Positions 7,097 through 16,858 are shown, counted from the first letter of the stretch. The stretch is DNA of 41,214 nt from Treponema sp. (GCA_009784975.1 WQXG01000026.1:1-41214); one strand, 5' to 3'. The notes: generated by a model from the sequence alone, not told the origin. A program made the numbers and translations.

Positions 7097-7705
7097 ATGA
7101 ACATAATTAAAAACTTTTATGTTTTTGAGGGCGGGGACGGAAGCGGTACAACTACCCAAATATCTTTGCTTGCCAAACGTATTAAAAACATTGATTTTTA
7201 CCCTACTTTTGAGCCTACAGACGGGCAAATCGGCAGAATAATAAGATCTGCGCTTAAAAAAGAAATTGTTATAAAGCCGCAAACGCTTGCCTTGCTTTTT
7301 GCCGCAGATCGCAATGAACATCTTTACGGAGCAGACGGTATTTTAGCGCAGGTTGATAAAGGCTGCCTTGTTATAAGCGACAGATACGCTCTTTCTTCCC
7401 TTGTTTACCAGGGGATTGAATGCGGCGATGAATTGCCCGGGTTGCTGAATTCCGGTTTTCCGGCGCCTGAACTTACCTTTTTTCTGGATATAGAGCCAGA
7501 AACCGCGATTTCCCGCATGAAAGACCGCTCCTCCCTGGAAATTTACGAATATCTTGATTTTCAGAAGAAAGTCCGCGAAAAGTACCTGTCCCTTATTAAG
7601 GGGTATAAGGCAAGGGTTGAGATAATTGACGCTTCAAAAAGCGCCTCTGAAGTTGAAGATCAGGTATGGAATATTTTAAGGCAAATGCCGATATTTAATA
7701 TATAG
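7097..7705 (+). CDS. tmk: Thymidylate kinase with an atypical P-loop
   Basis: The 202-residue protein matches dTMP kinase throughout: P-loop region FEGGDGSGTTTQ, FEPTDGQIGRIIR, the DRY motif ISDRYALSSLVYQG, and PELTFFLDIEPETAISRM. It converts dTMP to dTDP with ATP in the cytoplasm. The odd point is the P-loop: the lysine of GxxxxGK[ST] is threonine (GGDGSGTT). The rest of the fold and motifs are intact, so I do not call it a pseudogene; the variant may be lineage-wide, which I cannot check. No Shine-Dalgarno site is visible. Its TAG overlaps the GTG of the next gene by one base. Confidence 0.92.
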   Translation: MNIIKNFYVFEGGDGSGTTTQISLLAKRIKNIDFYPTFEPTDGQIGRIIRSALKKEIVIKPQTLALLFAADRNEHLYGADGILAQVDKGCLVISDRYALSSLVYQGIECGDELPGLLNSGFPAPELTFFLDIEPETAISRMKDRSSLEIYEYLDFQKKVREKYLSLIKGYKARVEIIDASKSASEVEDQVWNILRQMPIFNI

Positions 7706-8313
7706 TGAAAACAGTCCTTAAAACAGCCATTTTCCTCATACTGATTTCGATTGCGCTTCCCGCAAGCGGTTACCCCGTCATTTTTAAGGAGCAATTTTAC
7801 AGGTTATTTCATGTCCACCTTGTCCAATATCCCGATGACACTATGGAAAATATCTACTGGCTGGAAAAAGCCCTAAAAGCTGATTTCGCCAATCCGCTGT
7901 ACGCTCTTGCCAAAATAGAAAATGAAATTCAATGGGAAAAATACCGTTATCTTTTTACCATGCACATAAACATTAAATTGATAGAACAGCATCTTTTTCT
8001 GGGGAACAGATTTAACAAGCGAAATGCGTATTTCTACAATGCTCCCTGGAAAGATCAAAACCTTGAAAGCCTGGAAGTAGCCGAGGCGTGTTACCGCACT
8101 GCTTTATACTATTGGGACGAAGCTGTAAGCTGGGCAAAAAAAGCTAACGAAAGACGCTTCCGCTGGATAGACATACCGCGTATTCAATTCTGGCAGGACG
8201 AAGCATTCAGAATAGAAAAAGGCACCCTTAACTACGGCAGAACAATAAAGCGCGAGCTGGATTTACTTCAAAAAGTACGCGAGCGTTTCGAAGCCATGGA
8301 CTACCACTACTAG
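7705..8313 (+). CDS. Exported hypothetical protein co-transcribed with tmk
   Basis: The 202-residue protein starts at GTG within the tmk stop (TAGTG). It has a signal peptide (VKTVLKTAIFLILISIALPASG). The mature part is rich in Trp, Tyr and charged residues, with TPR-like helical text (ENIYWLEKALKADFANPLYAL, VAEACYRTALYYWDEAVSWAKKA). It resembles conserved treponemal proteins of unknown function. Its stop codon overlaps the stop of the convergent helicase gene in the palindrome CTAG. Periplasmic location is predicted; function unknown. Confidence 0.8.
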   Translation: MKTVLKTAIFLILISIALPASGYPVIFKEQFYRLFHVHLVQYPDDTMENIYWLEKALKADFANPLYALAKIENEIQWEKYRYLFTMHINIKLIEQHLFLGNRFNKRNAYFYNAPWKDQNLESLEVAEACYRTALYYWDEAVSWAKKANERRFRWIDIPRIQFWQDEAFRIEKGTLNYGRTIKRELDLLQKVRERFEAMDYHY

Positions 8314-10592
8314 CTCAATAACATGGCAAATGTCGCTTTCTTGTTTCCGGCAGGGCCTACGCAGGAGGGGCAGCCGTTTTTGCAGGGGCATTTTTCCAGC
8401 GCTTCACGTATATATCCGAATAAAGGTTTAATTTTCTGCGCGAGACTTTCCACAAGACCTGTTCCTCCGGGATACTTGTCGTAAACAAAAAGGGAAGGTA
8501 CAGAAAAATGCGGATCTTTAACACGTTCCGCTATCCCTAAATCGCGGGTGTCGCAGAGCAGGAAAACAGGAGCGATATTTTTAATCAATGTCCCAAGACC
8601 GCAAAGAGCCTCCCCTATCTGCTGCTCGTCCATTTTAGCCAATACTTTTCCTGTTTGGCTTTCCGGGGAAAACTGAAATACAATGGCGCGGGTTTGTATT
8701 TCTTCTTCCGGCAGCATAACATCGCCGAACCCGATGTTTTCATGAGTACGGAATTTCAATTTTTTAAATTTGGTAACCTGCGAACGAACCAAAACATCGC
8801 CTATCACGGCGCTAAAAGCCTCTTCGCTGCCAAAACCGTCCACAGAGATAACTTCATCCTCTGTTAACACTTTAATATCTGTCTTAACCAAACCGTCTGT
8901 AAAATAATTGACATCCGCTTCACTTACATGACATTTGCGGTTTTCTACATCAAGTTTTTCTACAATGTACTGCCGCCCCCGGTGAATATATACGGCTTTT
9001 TCAAAGATCATTTCCTTCGCGCTTGGCCTGTCCATCTCTCCTATTACATTATTTCTTCCCTGAGTAATATCAATTATTACAATATTATCCGCTCCGCCTG
9101 TTCTAAGGCTTACTCCCTCTGCCGGGTACGACCTGTCTGCCCAGTGCCATTTAGCCGATGTATGTCTTATAACGCCTTCTTCTTCAAGATACTCCAGTAC
9201 CGGCAGCACATTTTCTGTAAAAATACCGTCTTTTATTTCTTCATCTGTGAACGGCAATTCAAAACACGCGCATTTTACATGATCCGTTAAAATATAGGGA
9301 TTATCCGGGTCTACATGAGCTTCCTCCGCGCTTTTGCGGAAAAACCACTCAGGGTCATTCATAATAAATTGATCCAGCGGCGACACGCTTGCGATAAAAA
9401 CAGAAACAGAAGTGCCTCCCCTCCTTCCCGCTCTTCCCGATTGCTGCCAAAAACTGTTAAAAGAGCCGGGAAAACCCGCTACAACAGAAGCATCAAGTCC
9501 TCCTATATCAATTCCCAATTCCAGCGCGTTAGTTGACACTACACCCTGAATATCGCCCTCGCGCAGGCCTTTTTCTATCTCGCGCCTTTCATTGGGCAGG
9601 AAACCTCCGCGGTAACTTTCTACCCTTATCCGCGAATTATCGGTGTAAATATTTTTTAAATCTTCGTTTACATAGGAAGCGGCTACTTCTACCCTTATTC
9701 TTGAATGCGCGAAAAGAATCGTTTTTATTCCTGCTTTTAAAAGCGCAAGCATCCAGCGGCGGCTTTCTGTAACAACAGAACGCCTGATACCCTGCACAGC
9801 GTCAACCAGCGGCGGGTTGTAAAGAATGATGCGTTTTTCGCCGCGGGGAGCGCCGTTTTTATCGGCAAGAGATACTTCCTGTCCGATAAGGGATTCTGCC
9901 AATTGCAGCGGATTGGCAATTGTAGCGGAACAAAGAATAAACTGAGGATTTGCGCCGTAAAATAAAGCAATTCTGCGCAGGCGGCGGATAACATTGGCAA
10001 CATGGCTGCCCATTACTCCCCTGTACGCGTGGGCTTCATCAATTACGATAAATTTTAAATTGGAAAAAAACTTTATCCATTTAGGATGATTCGGAAGAAT
10101 TCCCGAATGAAGCATATCCGGGTTTGATATTATTATCCTTCCCGTATCACGCGCGCTTACCCGCAAAGATTCAGGAGTGTCGCCGTCATAAGTCGCTATT
10201 TTTATATTCAGCCCCTCGCCTGAAATTTCATTTAATTCTGACTGCTGATCCTGCGAAAGTGCCTTTGTGGGGAAAAGGTAAAGACAGCGGGCTTTTTCAT
10301 CGTTTAAAAGCGCCTGAAGACACGGTAAATTGTAACAGAGAGTTTTCCCGGAAGCTGTCGGCGTTACAACCACTGTATTTCTGCCTGATTTAGCCAAATT
10401 CCAGACTTCTGCCTGATGGATATAAATCTCATTAATACCGCGTTTTTGCAGCACTTTAACAATTCTGGGGTCTAAATCTTCAGGGAATTTTGCGTATATT
10501 CCATCCTGCGCGGGCAATAGCCTGTTTATTACGATATCCTGCGCAAATTCAGGACTATTAAGCAGTTTTTTAAGGTTTTCATGTTTATTCAT
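8310..10592 (-). CDS. DEAH-box helicase with C-terminal zinc-binding DUF1998 region (MrfA/YprA type)
   Basis: The 760-residue protein carries motif I TPTASGKT (77-84), DEAH (185-188), motif III CSAT and helicase-C motifs (STNALELGIDIGGLDASV, QQSGRAGRRG). The C-terminal region ends in a four-cysteine cluster, Cys735, Cys737, Cys741 and Cys744 (CPCKNGCPSCVG), the metal site of the MrfA family. Bacillus MrfA acts in mitomycin-lesion repair and similar proteins are found in many bacteria; a DNA-repair role here is inferred. The ATG has no ribosome site, and a promoter-like pair lies only 7 bases upstream. It is divergent from glgC. Confidence 0.88.
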   Translation of the reverse strand: MNKHENLKKLLNSPEFAQDIVINRLLPAQDGIYAKFPEDLDPRIVKVLQKRGINEIYIHQAEVWNLAKSGRNTVVVTPTASGKTLCYNLPCLQALLNDEKARCLYLFPTKALSQDQQSELNEISGEGLNIKIATYDGDTPESLRVSARDTGRIIISNPDMLHSGILPNHPKWIKFFSNLKFIVIDEAHAYRGVMGSHVANVIRRLRRIALFYGANPQFILCSATIANPLQLAESLIGQEVSLADKNGAPRGEKRIILYNPPLVDAVQGIRRSVVTESRRWMLALLKAGIKTILFAHSRIRVEVAASYVNEDLKNIYTDNSRIRVESYRGGFLPNERREIEKGLREGDIQGVVSTNALELGIDIGGLDASVVAGFPGSFNSFWQQSGRAGRRGGTSVSVFIASVSPLDQFIMNDPEWFFRKSAEEAHVDPDNPYILTDHVKCACFELPFTDEEIKDGIFTENVLPVLEYLEEEGVIRHTSAKWHWADRSYPAEGVSLRTGGADNIVIIDITQGRNNVIGEMDRPSAKEMIFEKAVYIHRGRQYIVEKLDVENRKCHVSEADVNYFTDGLVKTDIKVLTEDEVISVDGFGSEEAFSAVIGDVLVRSQVTKFKKLKFRTHENIGFGDVMLPEEEIQTRAIVFQFSPESQTGKVLAKMDEQQIGEALCGLGTLIKNIAPVFLLCDTRDLGIAERVKDPHFSVPSLFVYDKYPGGTGLVESLAQKIKPLFGYIREALEKCPCKNGCPSCVGPAGNKKATFAMLLS

Positions 10593-10599
10593 TATAAAA

Positions 10600-10628
10600 A
10601 GTATATCAATGTACCTGCTTTTTTACAA
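10600..10628 (-). promoter_or_regulatory. Possible leaderless promoter of the DEAH helicase
   Basis: On the minus strand TTGTAA (10628-10623), 17 nt and TATACT (10605-10600) lie 7 bases from ATG 10592, so RNA would start next to the start codon. This agrees with the lack of a Shine-Dalgarno site. Confidence 0.45.
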
Positions 10629-10645
10629 TATTGTACAGTACACCC

Positions 10646-10674
10646 TCGACAAAGATTTTTGTTTACTCTATACT
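10646..10674 (+). promoter_or_regulatory. Promoter of glgC
   Basis: TCGACA (10646-10651), a 17-nt spacer and TATACT (10669-10674) give a start near 10681, followed by AAGGAGG (10683-10689) and ATG 10696. The same TCGACA-17-TATACT arrangement occurs before the zinc-ribbon gene (39604-39576, minus). Confidence 0.65.
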
Positions 10675-10695
10675 ATTTTTTAAAGGAGGACTTAT

Positions 10696-11967
10696 ATGTC
10701 TGAAGTTTTGTCTATAATTTTAGGGGGCGGCAAAGGTACCCGTTTATTTCCCTTAACCCAGTTTCGTTCAAAACCCGCAGTCCCCTTTGGCGGTAAATAC
10801 CGCCTTGTTGACATTCCCATATCTAATTGTATTAACGCGAATTTAAGGCAAATTTATGTAGTTACCCAGTTTAACTCCGCTTCATTGCATCTTCATATCG
10901 GGCAAACCTATGTGTTTGACTCTTTTACCAATGGCTTTGTTGAAATCCTTGCCGCGGAACAAACTTTTGAACATTCCGGCTGGTATGAAGGCACTGCGGA
11001 TGCTGTGCGCAAAAATTTACCGCATTTCAGGACACGCAACCCTTCGTATTATATTATACTTTCCGGAGATCAGCTTTACAGAATGGACTTGCAGGATCTT
11101 TTAAAACAGCACATTGATTCTGGCGCCGCTATTTCCATCGCCTGTACAGGTGTAACCCGCGAAAACGCAAGCGGGCTTGGTATTTTAAAAGTAGATAAAA
11201 GCAATCAGGTAACAGATTTTATGGAAAAACCTGGGCCCACAAGGGATATTTCCGAATATAAAGCGCCTTCCCAATTATTAACAGAAAAAAATAAAGACGA
11301 TTGTTATCTTGGTTCAATGGGTATTTATATTTTTAACGCAAAAACAATGGAAGATTGTCTTGCAAACGAACTGACCGATTTTGGAAAAGAAGTAATCCCC
11401 GCCGCTATTAATAAACTTAAAGTTAACGCGTATCTTTTTGACGGTTACTGGGAAGATATAGGAACCATAAGAAATTTTTACGAAACCAATCTTGAATTAA
11501 CTACATTAAAACCGCGTTTTGATTTTTATGATGAGCATAAACCGATTTACACACATATGCGCAATTTGCCGCCGTCCAAAATGAATTTTTCAAGCATGAA
11601 TCAGTCTATTGCGGCAGAAGGATGTATTATTACCAATGCCAACATTACAAACTCTATTGTAGGTATACGAACAATAATTGAAACCGGCTCAAGCCTTAAC
11701 GGCGTAATATGTATGGGTGCCGACTACTATGAAACAGAAATACAAAAGCTTCAGAATGCCGAGGCAAGAGTACCGAATGTAGGGATAGGCAGGGGCGCGA
11801 TAATCAAAGGCGCTATTATCGATAAAAACGTCTGCATCGGCGAAGGCTGCCGCATCGGCGTGGATGATATAAAACGGACAGACGGCAATTACGGGCATTA
11901 TTATATTGTAGACGGAATAATTGTAATTCCCAAAAATACGATTTTATACCCTGGAACAGTAATTTAA
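10696..11967 (+). CDS. glgC: Glucose-1-phosphate adenylyltransferase (ADP-glucose pyrophosphorylase)
   Basis: The 423-residue protein is a full-length GlgC. The N-terminal nucleotidyltransferase shows LGGGKGTRLFPLT, SKPAVPFGGKYRLVDIPISN and GTADAVRKN; the C-terminal part is a left-handed beta-helix with hexapeptide-like repeats (INSIVGIRT-type, GRGAIIKGAIIDKNVCIGEGC). It makes ADP-glucose from glucose-1-phosphate and ATP, the committed step of glycogen synthesis, in the cytoplasm. A strong AAGGAGG site and its own promoter precede the ATG. No other glycogen gene is adjacent. Its TAA overlaps the clpC stop in TTAA. Confidence 0.96.
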   Translation: MSEVLSIILGGGKGTRLFPLTQFRSKPAVPFGGKYRLVDIPISNCINANLRQIYVVTQFNSASLHLHIGQTYVFDSFTNGFVEILAAEQTFEHSGWYEGTADAVRKNLPHFRTRNPSYYIILSGDQLYRMDLQDLLKQHIDSGAAISIACTGVTRENASGLGILKVDKSNQVTDFMEKPGPTRDISEYKAPSQLLTEKNKDDCYLGSMGIYIFNAKTMEDCLANELTDFGKEVIPAAINKLKVNAYLFDGYWEDIGTIRNFYETNLELTTLKPRFDFYDEHKPIYTHMRNLPPSKMNFSSMNQSIAAEGCIITNANITNSIVGIRTIIETGSSLNGVICMGADYYETEIQKLQNAEARVPNVGIGRGAIIKGAIIDKNVCIGEGCRIGVDDIKRTDGNYGHYYIVDGIIVIPKNTILYPGTVI

Positions 11968-14525
11968 GCGAAAACTAGAGAATCTTTTTCCTGTCTCTTT
12001 GCCTTAATTCTAATCTCTCCGTTTTTGCCCTCTGCAGTAAAAACTGTGCCGTCATTTACACTGCCATCCAGTATTAATTCCGACAATTTTACTTCCAGTT
12101 CCTTTTGAATTGTGCGCCTTAGCGGACGGCCTCCGTATTTAGGATCCCAGCCTTTCTGAGCGAGAATCTGTTTTGCGGATTGTGTTACTTTTAAAATATA
12201 ATTCTGTTCAAAAAGACGGTTTGCAAGTTCAGCCAATTCAATATCCAGAATCGATACAATTTGCTTTTCGTCAAGCGGATTAAAAACAATAATTTCATCT
12301 ACTCTGTTTAAAAATTCCGGATTGCAGATTCTTTTTAGCTCATTCATTGCAGACGCTTCAATTTCTCCTGCGCTCATTAGCCCTGAGTTTTGAGTAAATC
12401 CAAGCCTTGAATCTTTGGAAATTTCCCTAACCCCTGCGTTACTTGTCATAATAATGACCGTATTTCTAAAACTTACCGTATGCCCCAAATTGTCTTTTAG
12501 TTCGCCTTCTTCCAATACCTGAAGCAGAATATTAAAAATATCATGATGGGCTTTTTCTATTTCGTCAAATAAAATTACGCGGTAAGGATTGCGTCTTATT
12601 TTTTCTGTCAGCATTCCGCCTTCATCATAGCCGACGTATCCCGGAGGAGCTCCTACAAGGCGGGATGCGTTGTGTTTTTCCATGTAGTCAGACATATCAA
12701 TGCGGACAAGAGCGTCTTCACTGGAAAAAAGGTATTGTGAAAGTTTGCGCGCCAAAAGAGTTTTTCCAACTCCTGTAGGACCCAAAAATATAAATGAACC
12801 CATTGGACGGCGGGGAGAAGATACGCCCGCTCTTGCTCTTCTAATGGAAGACGCTATTTTTTTAATCGCGTTTTCCTGCCCAATTACAGATCTTTCAAGT
12901 TCTTCCTCTATTGATAACAGCCTTTTTGCTTCCTGCTGTTCAAGATGTTTTACGGGAATTCCTGTCGCTTCTGTTACCACGTCTCTTACATCATCATCTG
13001 TTACAACAGGCAATTCGTTTCTGGAAGCAAATTCCCACGCGCGGCGGGCATCCTCAAGACGCACCTTTAACTCACGGACTTTATCGCGCAAAAGAGCCGC
13101 GCTCTCATAATCCTGGGAAATAACATACGAAGACTTTTCTTCGCACAATATACCAATTTCCGCTTCAAGACCCTGAATTTCAGGCGGCTGCTCGCGGTTT
13201 TCCAGCTTACGCAGAGCCGCAGCTTCATCAAGAATATCAATCGCCTTGTCAGGCATAAACCTGCCCATAATGTACCGCTGGGCAAGTTTAGCGGCTAACT
13301 TTACCGCGCCCTCCGCAAATTTTACCTGATGATGCTCCTCATACTTTTTCTGAATACCTTTTAAAATTTCTATTGTATCTTCAAAAGCGGGTTCATCTAC
13401 AATTATTGGCTGAAACCGCCTCTCTAAAGCGGCATCTTTCTCAAAATGCTTGCGGTATTCTTTAAGTGTTGTCGCTCCTATACAGCGTATCTCTCCGCGT
13501 GAAAGCCCGGGTTTTAACATATTGGAAGCGTCAAGCGTACCTTCCGCTCCTCCAGCCCCGATAATCGTATGTATTTCGTCTATAAACAGAATTATATTTC
13601 CGGTCTGACTAACTTCTCTTATTATTTTTTTAATTCTTTCTTCGAACTCTCCGCGGTATTTTGTCCCGGCTACTACAAGTCCCATATCAAGGCATAAAAT
13701 ACGTTTACCGCTTAATGTTTCAGGAACAGCATCGCTTACAAGCACCTGAGCCAATCCTTCTACAATGGCAGTTTTTCCCACACCAGGCTCTCCGACCAAA
13801 ATGGGATTGTTTTTTGAACGGCGAGCCAGTATTCGAATCGCCCTGTTTATTTCCGCTTTTCTGCCTATTACAGGATCTATTTTTCCGGCTCTTGCCATAG
13901 CGGTTAAATCGCGTGAATAAATATCAAGGATCGGCGTTAACACAGGATAAACCGCAGGCTTAATGCGCGTAGATGTGCCGGAATATTTTGCTCCCACAGG
14001 CTCTCCCCTGTCTGTTTCAGATCCTGCTTTATGATGAATTGCGGTTCTTTCCCTCTGCGTTAAATACGGCTGAGGGGTAGTATATTCCTGTTTAAAAGTA
14101 GTTTGAATAATTACGCGCAGCATATCTGTATCAACAGCGCGCTGATTCAAATAAACCTGAACGCTGGAATCCTGCTCGCGCATGGCGGCGAATAAAAGAT
14201 GCTCTGTGCCAAGATAAACACTGTTCATTGCCCTTGCTTCTTCTGTTGCAATATCCAGCATATTTCTTGTACGTTTGGACGGTGGTACTTCTGAGCGGAT
14301 AATAAGACCTGGAATTCTTGGGATGGAACTTTCCAAAAGAAGCTTGAATTCAGGTATATCAATTCGTAAAAACATCAATGCTTTGCAGGCGGTTCCTCCG
14401 CCTTCTTTTAACATTGCGATAATAATATGTTCCGGTAAAAGCTGATCTGAATTAAAGCGTTTTGCTTCATCCTGCGCATACACAGAAAGAAGTTTCTGCA
14501 CGCGAGCTGTTAATCCTTTAAACAC
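11964..14525 (-). CDS. clpC: ATP-dependent Clp protease ATP-binding subunit ClpC
   Basis: The 853-residue protein has two N-terminal Clp repeats (about 1-145), AAA module 1 with Walker A GEPGVGKT (about 244-252), a middle region with a UVR-type coiled motif (about 452-485; [20 protein letters not shown]), and AAA module 2 with GPTGVGKT (about 581). This arrangement marks ClpC rather than ClpB or ClpA. It unfolds substrates for ClpP, which is not in the window. The start is GTG at 14525 with AAGAGG seven bases upstream, 17 bases after the DUF192 stop, so it is the last gene of a DUF192-containing operon. Confidence 0.95.
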   Translation of the reverse strand: MFKGLTARVQKLLSVYAQDEAKRFNSDQLLPEHIIIAMLKEGGGTACKALMFLRIDIPEFKLLLESSIPRIPGLIIRSEVPPSKRTRNMLDIATEEARAMNSVYLGTEHLLFAAMREQDSSVQVYLNQRAVDTDMLRVIIQTTFKQEYTTPQPYLTQRERTAIHHKAGSETDRGEPVGAKYSGTSTRIKPAVYPVLTPILDIYSRDLTAMARAGKIDPVIGRKAEINRAIRILARRSKNNPILVGEPGVGKTAIVEGLAQVLVSDAVPETLSGKRILCLDMGLVVAGTKYRGEFEERIKKIIREVSQTGNIILFIDEIHTIIGAGGAEGTLDASNMLKPGLSRGEIRCIGATTLKEYRKHFEKDAALERRFQPIIVDEPAFEDTIEILKGIQKKYEEHHQVKFAEGAVKLAAKLAQRYIMGRFMPDKAIDILDEAAALRKLENREQPPEIQGLEAEIGILCEEKSSYVISQDYESAALLRDKVRELKVRLEDARRAWEFASRNELPVVTDDDVRDVVTEATGIPVKHLEQQEAKRLLSIEEELERSVIGQENAIKKIASSIRRARAGVSSPRRPMGSFIFLGPTGVGKTLLARKLSQYLFSSEDALVRIDMSDYMEKHNASRLVGAPPGYVGYDEGGMLTEKIRRNPYRVILFDEIEKAHHDIFNILLQVLEEGELKDNLGHTVSFRNTVIIMTSNAGVREISKDSRLGFTQNSGLMSAGEIEASAMNELKRICNPEFLNRVDEIIVFNPLDEKQIVSILDIELAELANRLFEQNYILKVTQSAKQILAQKGWDPKYGGRPLRRTIQKELEVKLSELILDGSVNDGTVFTAEGKNGEIRIKAKRQEKDSLVFA

Positions 14526-14542
14526 AAATATACCTCTTTATA

Positions 14543-15028
14543 TTAATTATAATCTATTTTTACAATATCTCCAACTTTTACACCAACTCTTGTAAACCAG
14601 CCTTGAGGCACTTCCAGAGCATAGCGGACAGAACGGCTTGATTTAACCGAATTTGTATCATTGGGGTACATATCTTTTATATCTGTGATTCTGCCGTCAT
14701 AAGTTATATACGCAATGGACAGCGGAATAATCGTATTTTTCATCCAGAAAGATTTTATCTCATCCCTTTGGGAAATAAATAACATCCCCTCTCCGTCCGG
14801 CAGGCTTTTCCTGAACATCAGCCCTTTTGAATGTTCTTCCTGTGTAACAGCAAGTTCCGCTTTAACAACTGCTATAACCTGCCCGTCCCTCTCAATTGAA
14901 ATTTCCCTTACAGGAAGCTTCTGCGCCGCGCATGACAAAAACACAAGTAAAAACAAACCAAAAAAAACCGTTCGTGTTGGTTCGTGTTGGTTCGTGGTAA
15001 AATTTGCTTTTAAATTCCTAGAATTCAT
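14543..15028 (-). CDS. DUF192 lipoprotein with a repeat-encoded signal-peptide start
   Basis: The 161-residue protein has a lipoprotein signal ending LLVFLSC (Cys33) and a DUF192 domain (GLMFRKSLPDGEGMLFI, FWMKNTIIPLSIAYI, ALEVPQGWFTRVGVKVGD). DUF192 proteins are small secreted or envelope proteins of unclear function. ATG 15028 overlaps the end of the upstream gene by 11 bases and has AGGA upstream; an ATG at 15055 would overlap more. Residues 11-20 (TTNQHEPTRT) are encoded by a tandem TTCGTGTTGG repeat of the dispersed CACGAAC family, so the n-region of the signal peptide comes from a repeat. It sits between an exported protein gene and clpC. Confidence 0.88.
   Translation of the reverse strand: MNSRNLKANFTTNQHEPTRTVFFGLFLLVFLSCAAQKLPVREISIERDGQVIAVVKAELAVTQEEHSKGLMFRKSLPDGEGMLFISQRDEIKSFWMKNTIIPLSIAYITYDGRITDIKDMYPNDTNSVKSSRSVRYALEVPQGWFTRVGVKVGDIVKIDYN
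14971..14998 (+). repeat. CACGAAC-type repeat inside the DUF192 gene
   Basis: Two tandem copies of TTCGTGTTGG (14971-14990) plus TTCGTGGT read as ACCACGAACCAACACGAAC on the coding strand. The same ACCACGAACC start occurs at 41002-41011. The reading frame of the lipoprotein passes through it. Confidence 0.75.
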
Positions 15029-15566
15029 CAAGGAAATCCTGGCGCATCTGTACATGACCTGATTCTACAAGACCAGATTCATTTACAATGTCGTTAAAAA
15101 CAATTTTATCGATATATTTAACCGTAAGCGGACGCTCAATCGCGATCCTGGTATTTTCCGTTTCCCAAATTGCCGACCTTGGATCAAGATATGCCGGCTG
15201 CCCGTATTTTCCCGTAAACTGCATAAATACCGAATAGTGATCGATGATATCCGTATTCAGGGTAAATGACATAATAAAAACATTACCGTCCCTTAACTGG
15301 AAAAACGCCCGTTTTATAAATGTTGAACCTGTTGTTTCTACAAGACTCTGTTCTCTTTGCGGCAGGAAAGAAACATCTCTGTCTCCCCTGAAATTAAAAT
15401 ACCCGTCCCTTAAAAGGCTTGTTTTAAGGTCTTCCAGCTGCATCCCCAGCGTAAATTCCCTGAATTGACGGGGCAGTTCTTCCTGAGCGGAAATTCCACA
15501 AAAAACCGTGAAGAACAATATCGATAAAGCGAAAACTCTTAAAATTATTGATGTTTTTAAGTCCAT
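15018..15566 (-). CDS. Exported hypothetical protein
   Basis: The 182-residue protein has a signal peptide (to about residue 27, ISAQ). The mature domain is mixed alpha/beta, with text such as FTLGMQLEDLKTSLLRDGYF and YSVFMQFTGKYGQPAYLD. It resembles short periplasmic proteins of treponemes with a GMxxxDVK-like start, but I know no function. It is the first gene of the run leading to DUF192 and clpC; its stop lies 8-10 bases inside the next gene. It begins 45 bases after the cyclic-nucleotide-type regulator stop, so co-transcription with that gene is possible. Confidence 0.75.
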   Translation of the reverse strand: MDLKTSIILRVFALSILFFTVFCGISAQEELPRQFREFTLGMQLEDLKTSLLRDGYFNFRGDRDVSFLPQREQSLVETTGSTFIKRAFFQLRDGNVFIMSFTLNTDIIDHYSVFMQFTGKYGQPAYLDPRSAIWETENTRIAIERPLTVKYIDKIVFNDIVNESGLVESGHVQMRQDFLDEF

Positions 15567-15611
15567 TACTTATATTATCGGCAAAAAGCGCCTGTATCCG
15601 ATGCTAAATTA

Positions 15612-16832
15612 CTATCTTTTTGATTCCATTCTTGATTTTTCAAGCTGCTGCATTTTTTTGTAATACGCGTTTTGCTTGGGGATTTCTTTTACATCTTTTA
15701 TAAAAAGCTTGTCATTTAACAGCTGGAATACCTTGTTTTCCATGAATTTTTTGCCAAAAATTGTGGCATCTGCCTGGGAAAGACCGACCATGTTAACCAG
15801 TTCTTTAAGCCCAAAATCAAATGAAAAGTTGGTAGTGGTATTAAGATCGACTTTTTTCTTGTCCAGCTGGATTTGAAGCATATCGTACATCCGTCCAAGC
15901 GGATCATGTATCTGGGTATTGGCAAGCTGGCGGTAAATCAGCCAAATTCTCTCTGCCAGCAAGGTTGTAAGGCGGGCGATTAACTGCGGCTGGGTTTTTA
16001 TCATCTGCTGGAAATTTTCCTTGTTTACAGCCATTAGCTGGCAATCTTCGAAAGCAACAGCTCCCGCGGCGCGCGGCTTGGATTCCAAAAGAGCCATTTC
16101 CCCGAAAATATCTCCGGATTTTAATACGGCAAGCAGAATTTCGTTATTTTCTGTAATTTTAATTATTTTAACGGAGCCTTTCTGGATAATAAAAAGTTCA
16201 TTGCCCGGCTCACCTTCGCAGAAAACTATCGAATTTTTTGAATATGTGCGGGTCATTTCTGTAGGAGCATACTCTTTTTGGGGATTTTTTACATAAGGAG
16301 CGATTTTTTTAAGCCTATCCACAGCGGCTGCTACATTTTCGCCTTTTGGACAGCATTTTACATATTTTTGGTAAGCATAAAAAGCCTGATCATACTGGTT
16401 ATGTTTCGCGTAGTATTCGCCAACATGAAATATATGGCTGGGGTCTTCCAAAGCGTTGTTTTTTAAGGTTAAGCGGGTAAGGGCTTCATCCAGATAGCGC
16501 ATTCTTTTGGAAAATTGCAGGATTATCTTCATGGCAACCGGCGCGTTATTCTGAATAAGCTGGCTGAATTGGTCTTTTTGGACAGAAATAAGAGTAACAT
16601 CTGTAAGGGCTTGCGCGGTTTCGATATGGGAATGGCTTGTCATTGTAGAAACAACGCCGAAGAAATCGCCAGGACCCAGGGTATCGCCCTGTTCTTCCGC
16701 GACTATCTGAACTTCCTTGGAAAGCCTTACTTTGCCGGATCTGATAATGAAAAATCTGTCAGCATTCCTTTTGCCTTCAACAATTATATAAGAGTTAGCG
16801 GCAAAATTAACAAATGCAAGTTGTAATGACAT
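15612..16832 (-). CDS. Regulator with two cyclic-nucleotide-binding domains
   Basis: The 406-residue protein contains two cNMP-binding beta-barrels. The first (about 12-120; FFIIRSGKVRLSKE, LGPGDFFGVVS) lacks a clear phosphate-binding cassette. The second (about 195-310; EGEPGNELFIIQKGSVKIIK, SGDIFGEMALLESKPRAAG) keeps a good FGEMALL-RAA cassette. A TPR-like helical linker joins them (GEYYAKHNQYDQAFYAYQKY). The C-terminal region resembles a weak winged-helix (LKELVNMVGLSQADATIFGKK), so DNA binding is possible. It likely senses a cyclic nucleotide; target genes are unknown. GAGGGG precedes the ATG, and a TTGACA-18-TATAAT promoter lies upstream. Confidence 0.85.
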   Translation of the reverse strand: MSLQLAFVNFAANSYIIVEGKRNADRFFIIRSGKVRLSKEVQIVAEEQGDTLGPGDFFGVVSTMTSHSHIETAQALTDVTLISVQKDQFSQLIQNNAPVAMKIILQFSKRMRYLDEALTRLTLKNNALEDPSHIFHVGEYYAKHNQYDQAFYAYQKYVKCCPKGENVAAAVDRLKKIAPYVKNPQKEYAPTEMTRTYSKNSIVFCEGEPGNELFIIQKGSVKIIKITENNEILLAVLKSGDIFGEMALLESKPRAAGAVAFEDCQLMAVNKENFQQMIKTQPQLIARLTTLLAERIWLIYRQLANTQIHDPLGRMYDMLQIQLDKKKVDLNTTTNFSFDFGLKELVNMVGLSQADATIFGKKFMENKVFQLLNDKLFIKDVKEIPKQNAYYKKMQQLEKSRMESKR

Positions 16833-16858
16833 TTTTCCCCTCTTTACACTTCAAATAC

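Noticed and set aside
7097-7705. tmk as a pseudogene because of the missing P-loop lysine
   Set aside because: The frame, DRY motif and all other motifs are intact and the length is normal.
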